A stretch of 64,000 nt of DNA from Candidatus Woesearchaeota archaeon (GTDB lineage Archaea > Nanobdellota > Nanobdellia > Woesearchaeales > JAHWIC01), in the NCBI GenBank assembly GCA_019322805.1, contig JAHWIC010000003.1, forward strand, positions 1 through 64,000, written 5' to 3'. The notes beneath the pieces are model-generated. The model was not told the DNA's origin and ran no database searches. It worked only from the letters and a program-made list of their open reading frames with translations. A program made the position numbers and the translations under genes. Below, one piece after another: positions 24,755 to 33,056 of the stretch (its first letter is position 1; each line of letters opens with the position of its first letter).

Positions 24755-26020
24755 ATGACTACTCAATTACATAATGCTAAGGTCTCAGACGTGACTCCTG
24801 AGATGGAAGCAGTTGCGAAGGACGAAGCTATTCCTGTTAAAAAGCTGATGAAGAAGATAGAATCCGGCTTAGTTGTAATTCCTGCAAACAAGCTTCACAA
24901 AAAACTAAAGCCGATTGGAATAGGTGACGGCTTAAGGACAAAGGTTAATGCAAATATCGGCTCTTCTCCGCAAAAAGCAGATGTTGAGTATGAGCTGAAA
25001 AAACTTGATATTGCAGTAAAAGCAGGAACTGATACAATTATGGATTTAAGCACAGGCGGCGACATAGATAAGATAAGGCAGGAGATAATAGCCCATTCAA
25101 CAATCCCGGTTGGGACTGTTCCTATCTACCAGGCTGTTGTTAAAAAGGGAGATATTCTTGAGCTGACAGCGGATGACCTGCTCAGCGCTATAAGGAAACA
25201 TGCCAAGGACGGTGTTGATTTTATTACAGTCCATTGCGGCTTGACAAGGGACGCACTGCCTTTGCTTAAGAAACGCCTGGCTGGTGTTGTGAGCAGGGGA
25301 GGGGCATTTCTGTTTAAATGGATGCTGCACAACAGGGCAGAGAATCCTTTGTATGAGAATTTTGATAAGATCCTTGACATCGCTGTTGATAATGATGTTA
25401 CCCTTAGCTTAGGTGACGGCTTAAGGCCTGGCTGTTTGCATGATGCAACAGATAAAGCGCAGATACATGAGTTGAAGGTTCTCGGCGAGTTGGCAAAAAA
25501 AGCTCATGAAAAAGATGTGCAGGTTATTATTGAAGGCCCTGGCCATGTTCCATTGGACCAGATAGAGATGAATCTTAAACTGCAGAAGGAATGCTGCAAT
25601 AATGCTCCTTTTTATGTTCTTGGCCCCTTGGTTACAGATGTTGCGCCTGGCTATGATCATATAACAGCAGCTATTGGCGGCGCTTTAGCTGCTTACCATG
25701 GAGCTGCATTCCTTTGTTATGTAAGCCCCAAAGAGCATCTTGGCCTGCCAAATCCAGAGGATGTCAAGGAAGGTGTTATTGCCTCAAGGATAGCTGCGCA
25801 TGCAGCAGATATTGCTAAAGGGGTTAAAGGCGCACGCTGGTGGGATGATGAGATTTCAGAAGCAAGGGCAAGGCTTGACTGGGATAAAGTATTAAAACTT
25901 TCAATTGACCCTGAGAAGGCAACAAAGATCAGGAAAGAGTGCAGCAATGTGGATGAAGAGGTCTGCTCAATGTGCGGGAAGTTCTGTTCTGTTAAGATAA
26001 GTAAAGAGATGAAAAAGTAA
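24755..26020 (+). CDS. thiC: Phosphomethylpyrimidine synthase
   Basis: A 421-residue radical-SAM enzyme turning aminoimidazole ribotide into hydroxymethylpyrimidine phosphate. It shows VNANIGSSPQ near the start, TDTIMDLSTGGDI, DFITVHCGLTRDAL, IIEGPGHVPLDQIEMN and the C-terminal cluster motif CSMCGKFCS (CxxCxxxxC) that binds the 4Fe-4S cluster. Length matches the archaeal family. It follows thiE by about 80 nt. Confidence 0.96.
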   Translation: MTTQLHNAKVSDVTPEMEAVAKDEAIPVKKLMKKIESGLVVIPANKLHKKLKPIGIGDGLRTKVNANIGSSPQKADVEYELKKLDIAVKAGTDTIMDLSTGGDIDKIRQEIIAHSTIPVGTVPIYQAVVKKGDILELTADDLLSAIRKHAKDGVDFITVHCGLTRDALPLLKKRLAGVVSRGGAFLFKWMLHNRAENPLYENFDKILDIAVDNDVTLSLGDGLRPGCLHDATDKAQIHELKVLGELAKKAHEKDVQVIIEGPGHVPLDQIEMNLKLQKECCNNAPFYVLGPLVTDVAPGYDHITAAIGGALAAYHGAAFLCYVSPKEHLGLPNPEDVKEGVIASRIAAHAADIAKGVKGARWWDDEISEARARLDWDKVLKLSIDPEKATKIRKECSNVDEEVCSMCGKFCSVKISKEMKK

Positions 26021-26157
26021 GTTATTAGTTCTAAATTTTTTTGTTAATTGAGAGGAGTTTACTACCATTTCCAAACTATAAAAAAGGGAAAAAGTTAAAT
26101 AAAATATAACCAATGGTTAGTTAAAATGCCAGAAGTCATAGGATTTGGAGGGGAAAT

Positions 26158-27105
26158 ATGCATTGCTTCGCGGCTTCGCGCGTGAATGGAGAAAACGATA
26201 CTGGGACTGGCTACAGCCTCGATGCGGTTGCAGAACTCATACAATACGAGGCCTATCCTAATGATAGCAGCAGGCTCAAAGCCGTCAACATTATGGGAGT
26301 ATTTCTCGTGGGTTGCGAAGATGATGGAACATATATCGGAATTACACACACTGGGCAGCTAGCCAATGCCGAATCTGTCCCTCTGGGCACGGATGACTTC
26401 ACAACAGAACCCCCAAGGCACTTATTCACGGGGCGTGGCACACTTGATCTTCTCATGAGAGAATCACCTCTTTACTTTGCCGACGGTAGCCCGGAAGATG
26501 GTATTCTATACGCACCAGCTGGCGCCTTCTTGGCTACTAGAGATAAGGTCATCTCTACACGCTTTCGACCAGCGCATGTAGGCATCGAGCAGGAACCCGC
26601 AAGGCTACATGGTAAGGATATTCCCCCACTAAGATGGTCTGGCCTGGTGCCGCTGACCTCATACCGCATGGGACCGTTCAAGAAGGGACACTACTATGCT
26701 GCTATCAGAGCGGAGCTGCCTGTGAGCAATATTATGGAGTGGTATAACATATCCAGGGAGCGGTTGTGGGTCGATAACCCCGAATCGCTTCCGAAGAGTT
26801 TGTGTGACGGGCTCTCATTGGAGAATAACCCTGAGGCCGGAGCATGGCGCCGATGGATTGGGGGATGGAAGCAACGGGCAGTGCCTGCGGAGAGCTATTT
26901 CATCTTCATGCTGCCGCGGGAGTGGAAGGAAGAAGCACCTACCAGTCATATTGTTGACTGCGGACTGGTGCCCCATTGGGAGGAAAGTAGCAGGAAAGAT
27001 CTGAATGCATACGTACGCTACAGGTCAAATAATTCTTTCAGACTCTTGGTAGACCCCCACGCACGCTTTGAGGAAAGAAAGCTGCATTTCCGCCAATGTA
27101 ATTGA
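26158..27105 (+). CDS. GC-rich orphan gene, likely foreign
   Basis: A 315-residue protein with no motif I recognise. Base composition is clearly higher in GC (about half) than its neighbours, with codons such as CGG, GCC, CTC and GGC that they avoid, and Trp is frequent. It splits the thiamine genes between thiC and thiL. GGAGGGGA precedes the ATG at 26158; an overlapping short frame from ATG 26125 ends at 26184. The first codons contain the hairpin TTCGCG-GC-TTCGCG. It has no membrane segment. Probable recent acquisition from a higher-GC donor. Confidence 0.65.
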   Translation: MHCFAASRVNGENDTGTGYSLDAVAELIQYEAYPNDSSRLKAVNIMGVFLVGCEDDGTYIGITHTGQLANAESVPLGTDDFTTEPPRHLFTGRGTLDLLMRESPLYFADGSPEDGILYAPAGAFLATRDKVISTRFRPAHVGIEQEPARLHGKDIPPLRWSGLVPLTSYRMGPFKKGHYYAAIRAELPVSNIMEWYNISRERLWVDNPESLPKSLCDGLSLENNPEAGAWRRWIGGWKQRAVPAESYFIFMLPREWKEEAPTSHIVDCGLVPHWEESSRKDLNAYVRYRSNNSFRLLVDPHARFEERKLHFRQCN

Positions 27106-27204
27106 GATAGGAATCCCTACTGCTGAAGAAGCAAGATAAAAAAACACCTCTTTTTTCTTAAAAAACAAAAACTATTAAAATAGAGAAAATAAATTAAATC
27201 TAAG

Positions 27205-28173
27205 ATGAACATCAAAGACATTGGCGGAGAATTTGCCTTGATAAAACGTATTGCAGCCAAGCCCAAAGACAAATCAATAATCAAAGGAATTGGCGATGAT
27301 GCTGCTGTTCTTAAGCTTGGTGGTAAGCTGTTTGTTATAACCACAGACACCTTAGTTGAGAACGATCACTTTTCCTTGAAATGGTTCAGTCCTAAGCAGG
27401 TTGGAATGAAAGCTATTGAGATTAATGCAAGCGATGTTGGTGCTATGGGCGGCAAACCAAGGTATGCGCTTGTTTCACTTGTTCTAAAGCCGGATACTCC
27501 TGTTGAGTTTGTTGATGGTTTGTATAAAGGAATGCGTGAAGCTGGAGAGAAACATGGTATAGAGATAATTGGAGGGAATGTAACCCACGGTAAAGAGCTT
27601 GTAATTGATATTGATATGATTGGTGAGGTTGAAAAACAAAATCTTTGCCTGCGTTCAAATGCAAAGCCAGGTGATTTTATCCTGGTTAGCGGTGATGCTG
27701 GAAAGTCAACAGCTGCTTTGCATTTATTCAGGAAGAGTAAGCTCAATAAAAAGAATAAAAATAATTTTAAAAAAATAATTGAAGCGCATACAGAGCCAAA
27801 AGCCAGATTTGATAAGGTAAAGAAGTTCATAAAATACATTAATGCAATGATTGATGTTTCTGATGGTATTGCTTCTGATATAACAAGGCTCTGTGAGCAG
27901 AGCAATGTAGGGGCTGTTATTTACGCTGATAATATTCCTATAGCTGATGAAACAAAGAAAGCTGCAAAACTGCTTGGAGAGAATGCGTTGGATTATGCTT
28001 TATATGGCGGAGAGGATTTTGAGCTAGTCTTTACTGTTTCTGAGAAGAATCTAAGGAATGTAAAAGGATTTCTCATTGGAGAGATTACAAAGAAGAAGGG
28101 CGTTCGCTTATATCAGCACGGAAAAGAAAAGCTGATTACAAAGCATGGCTATGACCATTTTATTGGCCCTTAA
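27205..28173 (+). CDS. thiL: Thiamine-monophosphate kinase
   Basis: A 322-residue kinase phosphorylating thiamine monophosphate to the diphosphate. It has the ThiL/PurM fold motifs GIGDDAAVL, TTDTLVENDHF, NASDVGAMGGKPRYAL, GGNVTHG and the C-terminal DVSDGIASDI, with YGGEDFELVFT. It completes the pathway with thi4, thiE and thiC; no ThiD (pyrimidine kinase) gene is in the window. The last codons overlap the convergent DUF445 gene by 4 nt. Confidence 0.94.
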   Translation: MNIKDIGGEFALIKRIAAKPKDKSIIKGIGDDAAVLKLGGKLFVITTDTLVENDHFSLKWFSPKQVGMKAIEINASDVGAMGGKPRYALVSLVLKPDTPVEFVDGLYKGMREAGEKHGIEIIGGNVTHGKELVIDIDMIGEVEKQNLCLRSNAKPGDFILVSGDAGKSTAALHLFRKSKLNKKNKNNFKKIIEAHTEPKARFDKVKKFIKYINAMIDVSDGIASDITRLCEQSNVGAVIYADNIPIADETKKAAKLLGENALDYALYGGEDFELVFTVSEKNLRNVKGFLIGEITKKKGVRLYQHGKEKLITKHGYDHFIGP

Positions 28174-28577
28174 ATCGCAGATAAAATCAAAGCAGCCTGG
28201 AATAATCCGATAAGCATGCCTATAATTCCTCCCAAGATTTCAATGAATCTTAATTCTCTTTTCGCAACATTTCTGACTATTTGTTCTAATTCTTTATCAG
28301 ACATTTTAGCGATTTCTTTACCTACAGATTTTTTAAAGACTAATTGCATCTTTTTACCAACAAAAGGGATTTTCAGCATTTTCTTAAATGATTGAGGCAT
28401 AACTAAGTGGGCATTTTCACCAATTTTCTCCCCTATGTCTTCTTTATATCTCGGAATCAATCCCTGAAAACCAAAAATCTTTTTTCTTGGCCTAAATAAA
28501 GAAAGAATAGCTAACCAATTAGTCAAAAATCCAATTATAAATCCAGCGCTCATATTTATCAAATATATTTTCATCAT
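28170..28577 (-). CDS. Short DUF445-family membrane protein
   Basis: A 135-residue protein with hydrophobic ends and a charged middle. The N-terminal signature is GFLTNWLAILSLFRPRKKIFGFQGLIPRYK, which contains the DUF445/YheB pattern (quoted in part: GFLTNWLAI, FGFQGLIPRYK). It is much shorter than typical DUF445 proteins, keeping the start and the last membrane helix. Role unknown. Confidence 0.8.
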   Translation of the reverse strand: MMKIYLINMSAGFIIGFLTNWLAILSLFRPRKKIFGFQGLIPRYKEDIGEKIGENAHLVMPQSFKKMLKIPFVGKKMQLVFKKSVGKEIAKMSDKELEQIVRNVAKRELRFIEILGGIIGMLIGLFQAALILSAI

Positions 28578-28784
28578 TTTTTTCTTTCCTTCTTTTAGCC
28601 CTTCTTCCCCCTAAATAGACTAATTAGTCGCTCTGGTATATAAATGTTTTTTAGAATAGGCTGGCATGTTCTAAGAAATTGAAATTTTATTTAGTCTAAC
28701 AATGTTATACGCCTTTTCCCATCGCTTCTAAATTTCTTTGTTAAAACCGAAACCTTTATATACTTTATATGAATCATATTTCAT
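28578..28784. promoter_or_regulatory. Divergent promoter region upstream of the ArsR gene
   Basis: A 207-bp spacer between two divergent genes. CCTTTATATACTTTATATG at 28751-28769 holds the probable TATA box of the ArsR-family gene; just before its ATG an ATATGAATCATATTTCATATGA sequence gives an inverted ATATGA/TCATAT pattern (28767-28788) that could be the regulator's own operator. The AATTTATATACC-like box near 28637 on the other strand may serve DUF445. Confidence 0.45.
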
Positions 28785-29090
28785 ATGAAATGCAAATCAT
28801 ATAATCTATTCTTTGAAACTATATCAAATAAAACTAGATTGAAGATTCTTGAATTATTGCAGTCAAAACCAATGAGTGTAACTGAGATTTGTAAAAAGCT
28901 TAGTGAAGAGCAAAGTAAGGTCTCCCACAATTTAAAGAAACTGGCAGATTGTCATTTTTTAGAAGTTGAGCAAAAAGGAAAACAGAGGATTTATTCTCTA
29001 AATAAGGATACAATAGTCCCTTTAATGAATCTTGTTTCAAAGCATGTTGAAAAATACTGCACTAAACCATGTGTAAGAGGTGGAAAATGA
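28785..29090 (+). CDS. ArsR-family winged-helix regulator
   Basis: A 101-residue winged-helix protein with the recognition segment MSVTEICKKLSEEQSKVSHN and LKKLADCHFLEVEQKGK wing. Cysteines at the ends (Cys3; CTKPC near the C-terminus) might bind metal or an Fe-S cluster. It overlaps iscS by 4 nt (ATGA), so the two are translationally coupled, and it probably controls the iscS-iscU genes in response to metal or Fe-S status. A palindrome at its own start supports autoregulation. Confidence 0.88.
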   Translation: MKCKSYNLFFETISNKTRLKILELLQSKPMSVTEICKKLSEEQSKVSHNLKKLADCHFLEVEQKGKQRIYSLNKDTIVPLMNLVSKHVEKYCTKPCVRGGK

Positions 29091-30244
29091 AACGAATCTA
29101 TATGGACCATGCTGCTACAACTCAGACAGATCCTGAAGTAGTTAAGGCTATGGAGCCGTGTTTTACCAAAAAATTCGGGAATGCTTCCTCACTGCATCAA
29201 TTTGGTGTTGAAGCAAAAGAGGCTTTAGAAGAATCAAGGGAAAAGATTGCTAAATTAATAAACGCAAAACCATCTGAAATAATTTTTACTTCATGCGGCT
29301 CTGAATCAAATAATCTTGCTCTAAAAGGCATTATGTATGCTAATAAAAAGAAGGGAAACCACATCATAACAAGCAGGATAGAGCATCATGCTATAATTGA
29401 AACATGCAAATATTTAGAAAAGCAGGGCTTTACAGTGACTTATCTTCCTGTTGATAAATATGGCATGGTTGATCCAGGTGCAGTGGAAAAAGCAATAACA
29501 AATGATACTGTTTTGGTTTCAATTATGCACGCTAATAATGAGATTGGAACTATTGAGCCAATAGAGGAAATAGGAAAGCTCTGCAGGGAAAAGAAGGTTT
29601 ATTTCCATACAGATGCTGTCCAGACAGTTGGAAAGATTCCAGTTGACGTTAAAAAGCTGAATGTTGATCTATTGAGCAGCTCCGCACATAAGCTTTATGG
29701 CCCAAAGGGAGTTGGATTCCTGTATAAGAAAGAAGGAATCAACCTAGTTCCACTAATACATGGCGGCGGCCATGAAGCTGGCTTTAGGTCAGGAACAGAG
29801 AATGTTGCCGGAATAGTTGGTTTTGCAAAGGCTTGCGAGTTAGCAGAGAAAAGAATGGATAAAGAAATAACCCACTTAAGAAAATTAAGCAAAAAGCTTG
29901 TTGATGGAGTGCTTAAGATAGAAAATTCCTATCTAAACGGCCATCCTGAGAAAAGGCTGCCAGGAACAAATAACTTTAGGTTTGATTTTATTGAAGGAGA
30001 ATCATTAATCTTAAGATTGGATATGAAAGGAATTGCAGCTTCAACAGGCTCAGCATGCTCTACAAAATCATTAGAGCCAAGCCATGTTTTAACTGCTATT
30101 GGCTTAAAGCATGTGCAGGCTCATGGAAGCTTAAGGTTATCTTTAGGCAAGGATAATACTGAGGCTCAAGTCGATTATCTGTTGGGGGTATTGCCAAATA
30201 TCGTGAAGGAACTTAGGAAAATGAGCCCTCTGGCGGGGAAATAA
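29087..30244 (+). CDS. iscS: Cysteine desulfurase
   Basis: A 385-residue PLP enzyme taking sulfur from cysteine for Fe-S clusters and thiolation. The N-terminus MKRIYMDHAATTQTDPEV is typical, the PLP lysine is Lys202 in SSAHKLYGPKG and the persulfide-forming cysteine is Cys324 in STGSACSTKSLE. The start is ATG 29087, with AGGTGG just before it. It forms an operon with the ArsR regulator and iscU. Confidence 0.95.
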   Translation: MKRIYMDHAATTQTDPEVVKAMEPCFTKKFGNASSLHQFGVEAKEALEESREKIAKLINAKPSEIIFTSCGSESNNLALKGIMYANKKKGNHIITSRIEHHAIIETCKYLEKQGFTVTYLPVDKYGMVDPGAVEKAITNDTVLVSIMHANNEIGTIEPIEEIGKLCREKKVYFHTDAVQTVGKIPVDVKKLNVDLLSSSAHKLYGPKGVGFLYKKEGINLVPLIHGGGHEAGFRSGTENVAGIVGFAKACELAEKRMDKEITHLRKLSKKLVDGVLKIENSYLNGHPEKRLPGTNNFRFDFIEGESLILRLDMKGIAASTGSACSTKSLEPSHVLTAIGLKHVQAHGSLRLSLGKDNTEAQVDYLLGVLPNIVKELRKMSPLAGK

Positions 30245-30245
30245 A

Positions 30246-30635
30246 ATGCAGTACAGCAAAAAGGTCGTAGAACACTTTAGGAATCCGCACAACATGGGTG
30301 AGATAAAGAACCCAGATGGTATAGGTAAGGTAGGCAATCCTATATGCGGCGATGTCATGTGGATTTATATAAAGGTGGGAAAGAATAAAAAAGGACAAGA
30401 GATAGTCAAAGACATTAAGTTCAAAACCTTTGGCTGTGCAGCTGCAATTGCAACCTCTTCTATGACTACTGATTTAGCTAAAGGGAAGACTCTAGATGAA
30501 GCAATGAAGCTGACAAGGGATGATGTAAAGAATGCTCTTGAAGGTTTGCCTCCTATCAAAATCCATTGCAGCAACTTAGCAGCAGATGGTTTGCATAAGG
30601 CAATTGAAGATTACAGAAAGAAATCAAAGAAATAA
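30246..30635 (+). CDS. iscU: Iron-sulfur scaffold protein
   Basis: A 129-residue IscU/NifU-N scaffold. The three cluster-binding cysteines are Cys34 (NPICGD), Cys64 (FGCAAAIATSS) and Cys108 (KIHCSNLAADG). It accepts sulfur from IscS and assembles clusters for transfer, for example to ThiC and TtuA nearby. It starts 2 nt after the iscS stop. Confidence 0.95.
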   Translation: MQYSKKVVEHFRNPHNMGEIKNPDGIGKVGNPICGDVMWIYIKVGKNKKGQEIVKDIKFKTFGCAAAIATSSMTTDLAKGKTLDEAMKLTRDDVKNALEGLPPIKIHCSNLAADGLHKAIEDYRKKSKK

Positions 30636-30985
30636 TCCAATAAAAGAAATCATTTTAAAAAATCAATAAAAACAAAAAATAAATCTGATTTTTGCCTTAA
30701 GTCTACTATAAAGCAAAAATCATCCGCTTCTGTTTCTTAAGAAACAGAACAAGATGAAAATTTAGTAAACGCAACTATTTTATGAAAGATTGCGTTTACT
30801 ATTTAGTAAGCGAAACTATTGATTATATAATTTCGCTTACTATAACCTTTACAGTGGTTCTGAAAGGAATTTTCGGAATGATTAATTGTTTTAAAATTTA
30901 AATTAAAGTGATGAAAAACAACCATATGCACGACTAATTGTAATAGATGAAATTTAACCTAGTGATAAAATAAATTGATGATAAA
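30636..30985 (+). repeat. R1 repeat, copy D
   Basis: This copy separates iscU from ttuA. Stem 1 is GATTTTTGC/GCAAAAATC; the middle stem CATC/GATG encloses the 20-bp palindrome TCTGTTTCTTAAGAAACAGA. In the third stem, two additional hairpins interrupt the loop: AGTAAACGCAA/TTGCGTTTACT (30766-30803) and AGTAAGCGAAA/TTTCGCTTACT (30806-30841). They are diverged copies of each other. The tail keeps TTAATTGTTTT and ATGAAATTTAACCTAGTGAT as in copy C and ends at the ttuA ATG. Confidence 0.85.
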
Positions 30986-31846
30986 ATGACGGCAAGAAAC
31001 CAATTCATAAGATCCTTTGAAACTAAAATAAAGAACACTATAAAAAAATACAGTCTAATCAACAAAAAAGATAAAATCCTGGTTGCTTGCTCTGGCGGAA
31101 AAGACTCAACAACTGCTTTATACCTGTTAAACAAGTTTGGCTATAAAGTTGAAGCGATTGCAATTGATATGCTGATAGGAAATTATTCAAAAGAAAATAT
31201 GAAGAATATAGAGAGGTTCTGCGGCGACAATAAAATAAAACTCCATAAGATATCTTTTAGGGATGAGTTCGGCCATTCTTTATGTTACTTAACCTCTGTT
31301 CTAAAATCAAAAGGCTCCAGACTGGAATCATGCACTGTATGCGGAATCTTAAGAAGGCATCTTTTGAACAGAAAGGTAAGAGAGCTAAAAGCAGCAAAAG
31401 TAGCAACAGGCCATAATCTTGACGATGAAGCGCAAACAATCCTTATGAATATCTTAAAAGGAAATCCAGGCTTAAATGCTAAACTTGGCCCTGAGACAGG
31501 GGTTGTCAAGGACAAGAAATTTGTTCCCAGGATAAAGCCTTTGTTCTTTTGCCTAGAAAAAGATGTTGAAAAATACTCTAGATTGATGAAATTTCCAGTT
31601 AAGTATGGCCGTTGCCCATGCTCAGTTGGTGTTTTTAGGGCTTCTGTAAGAGAAGAGCTAAGAAAATTAAGGAATACCGATAAAATAAAACTAAATATTG
31701 TTAATGATTTTTTAAAACAACTGCCAAAATTAAGAGCCAAATACAAAACGAATGAAAAAATCAGTTACTGCACTGAATGTGGTGAGCCAAGCAAGGGAAA
31801 AGTCTGCAGTGCCTGTAGGATACTGCAGCTTTTGAATTCAAACTAA
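30986..31846 (+). CDS. ttuA: tRNA 2-thiouridine synthase (TtuA/CTU1 family)
   Basis: A 286-residue PP-loop ATPase that thiolates tRNA uridine. The PP-loop SGGKDST is at 36-42. Conserved cysteines in SCTVCGILRR and CPCSVG line the cluster/active site, the GHNLDDEAQTILMN motif follows, and a zinc pair CTEC...CSAC ends the protein. It depends on Fe-S clusters and sulfur, which fits the upstream IscS and IscU. Its leader is the R1 copy D. Confidence 0.93.
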   Translation: MTARNQFIRSFETKIKNTIKKYSLINKKDKILVACSGGKDSTTALYLLNKFGYKVEAIAIDMLIGNYSKENMKNIERFCGDNKIKLHKISFRDEFGHSLCYLTSVLKSKGSRLESCTVCGILRRHLLNRKVRELKAAKVATGHNLDDEAQTILMNILKGNPGLNAKLGPETGVVKDKKFVPRIKPLFFCLEKDVEKYSRLMKFPVKYGRCPCSVGVFRASVREELRKLRNTDKIKLNIVNDFLKQLPKLRAKYKTNEKISYCTECGEPSKGKVCSACRILQLLNSN

Positions 31847-32026
31847 GTCAGCATTCGGGGCTATCATGATATCTTTTCGCCTCGCAGTGCGACTTTATGT
31901 CGCACATTGCGTGTCAATTTGCTTGCGAGTCCACGAGCAAGCTCGCGGACAAATCGCGCGTAACCAGTCGAAACAAAACATTTTTAAATAGAGCCTTAAT
32001 CAGCTTAATAAAACAAGGGTGGTATA
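31847..32026. repeat. Spacer with GC-rich hairpins
   Basis: A 180-bp spacer more GC-rich than its surroundings. GTGCGAC-TTTAT-GTCGCAC (31888-31906) is a perfect hairpin, and a further set of inverted words (GCTTGCGAG...GAGCAAGCTCGC) lies at 31920-31950. TTTTTAAATAGAG at about 31981-31993 is the probable TATA box of the next gene, with AAGGGTGG before its ATG. Confidence 0.6.
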
Positions 32027-33040
32027 ATGACTGATGAAAAACACGAAAGTACACACGAGCATACGCATGAGCCTGTGCATGAGCATAAAGCACATGCCCA
32101 TAAGAAGAAATTAAAGAAAATACAGGTGTGGCAGATTGCCAGCGGTATACTGGGTATATTGTTAGTAGTATCTGTTCTTACTCATGGTTTTGGTCCAGGC
32201 TGTGCTGGAAATGCTGGTGCTGAATTGACAGCTGACGAAGTAGCTGATAAGGTAGTAACTTATATAGAGGGTCAGGGAGGAACTGCAACTGTGGAATCAA
32301 TTGAAGAAATGGGAAACCTTTACAGCCTGAACCTGATAGTAGCGGGTAGATCTTATAATTCTTATACGACAAAGGATGGAAATCTATTATTCCCTTCAGG
32401 CGTAGACCTGAGTGAGGCTCCTGAAGTGCCTTCTGTTCCGGAATCAAGCCAGGATCTCCCGAAAACAGCAAAGCCAAGGGTTGACCTGTTCATTATGTCA
32501 TACTGCCCATATGGCATCCAGGCTCAGCAGGGATTATATCCTGTAATGAGGCTGTTGGGGGATGATGCAGAATTTAATGTAAAATGGGTTCCATATATAA
32601 TGCACGGCAAGCAGGAGATTGATGAAAATACAAGGCAGTACTGCATACAAAAAGAGCAGAGAGACAAATATGTTGATTATGTAGAATGCTTTGTTTCTTC
32701 AAAAAATGCTGCAGTTTGTGGAGTACAGGCAGGAATCGATGAAGATATGGTAGACGCATGCATTGAAGAGGCAGATGAGGAATTCCAGATAACTGAAGAT
32801 TTTGAGGCTGAGGATACCTGGCTGAGCGGAAGATTCCCTATCTACAGGGTTGATAAGGTAGAGGCTGACTCTTTAGGTGTAAGAGGCTCCCCGTCAATGT
32901 TCATTAACGGAGTCCAATACAGCGGAGCAAGAACACCAGAGGCATACAAAACTGCTATCTGCAATGCCTTTGAAGAGCCTCCTGAAGAATGCGAGGAAGC
33001 ATTGAGCACATCCGGCGGCTCAGCTGAAGGAAGCTGTTAA
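32027..33040 (+). CDS. Membrane-anchored thioredoxin-fold protein, His-rich N-terminus
   Basis: A 337-residue protein. The first 30 residues carry many His in EHxHE repeats (possible metal binding), then a basic stretch and one membrane helix (VWQIASGILGILLVVSVL). Outside, a small beta-rich domain precedes a DsbA-like thioredoxin fold: DLFIMSYCPYGIQAQQGLYP, with one active-site cysteine (CPYG), further Cys in RQYCIQ, VECF and DACIEE, and the cis-Pro loop VRGSPSMFING. It is probably an extracytoplasmic oxidoreductase working with the DsbD-like protein downstream. Confidence 0.8.
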   Translation: MTDEKHESTHEHTHEPVHEHKAHAHKKKLKKIQVWQIASGILGILLVVSVLTHGFGPGCAGNAGAELTADEVADKVVTYIEGQGGTATVESIEEMGNLYSLNLIVAGRSYNSYTTKDGNLLFPSGVDLSEAPEVPSVPESSQDLPKTAKPRVDLFIMSYCPYGIQAQQGLYPVMRLLGDDAEFNVKWVPYIMHGKQEIDENTRQYCIQKEQRDKYVDYVECFVSSKNAAVCGVQAGIDEDMVDACIEEADEEFQITEDFEAEDTWLSGRFPIYRVDKVEADSLGVRGSPSMFINGVQYSGARTPEAYKTAICNAFEEPPEECEEALSTSGGSAEGSC

Positions 33041-33056
33041 ACAAAAGAGGTAAATC

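Noticed and set aside
32195..32235. Lipobox in the His-rich thioredoxin-fold protein (GFGPGC)
   Set aside because: The -3 to -1 residues (GPG) do not fit a lipobox and the sequence follows a long membrane anchor after a charged N-terminus.
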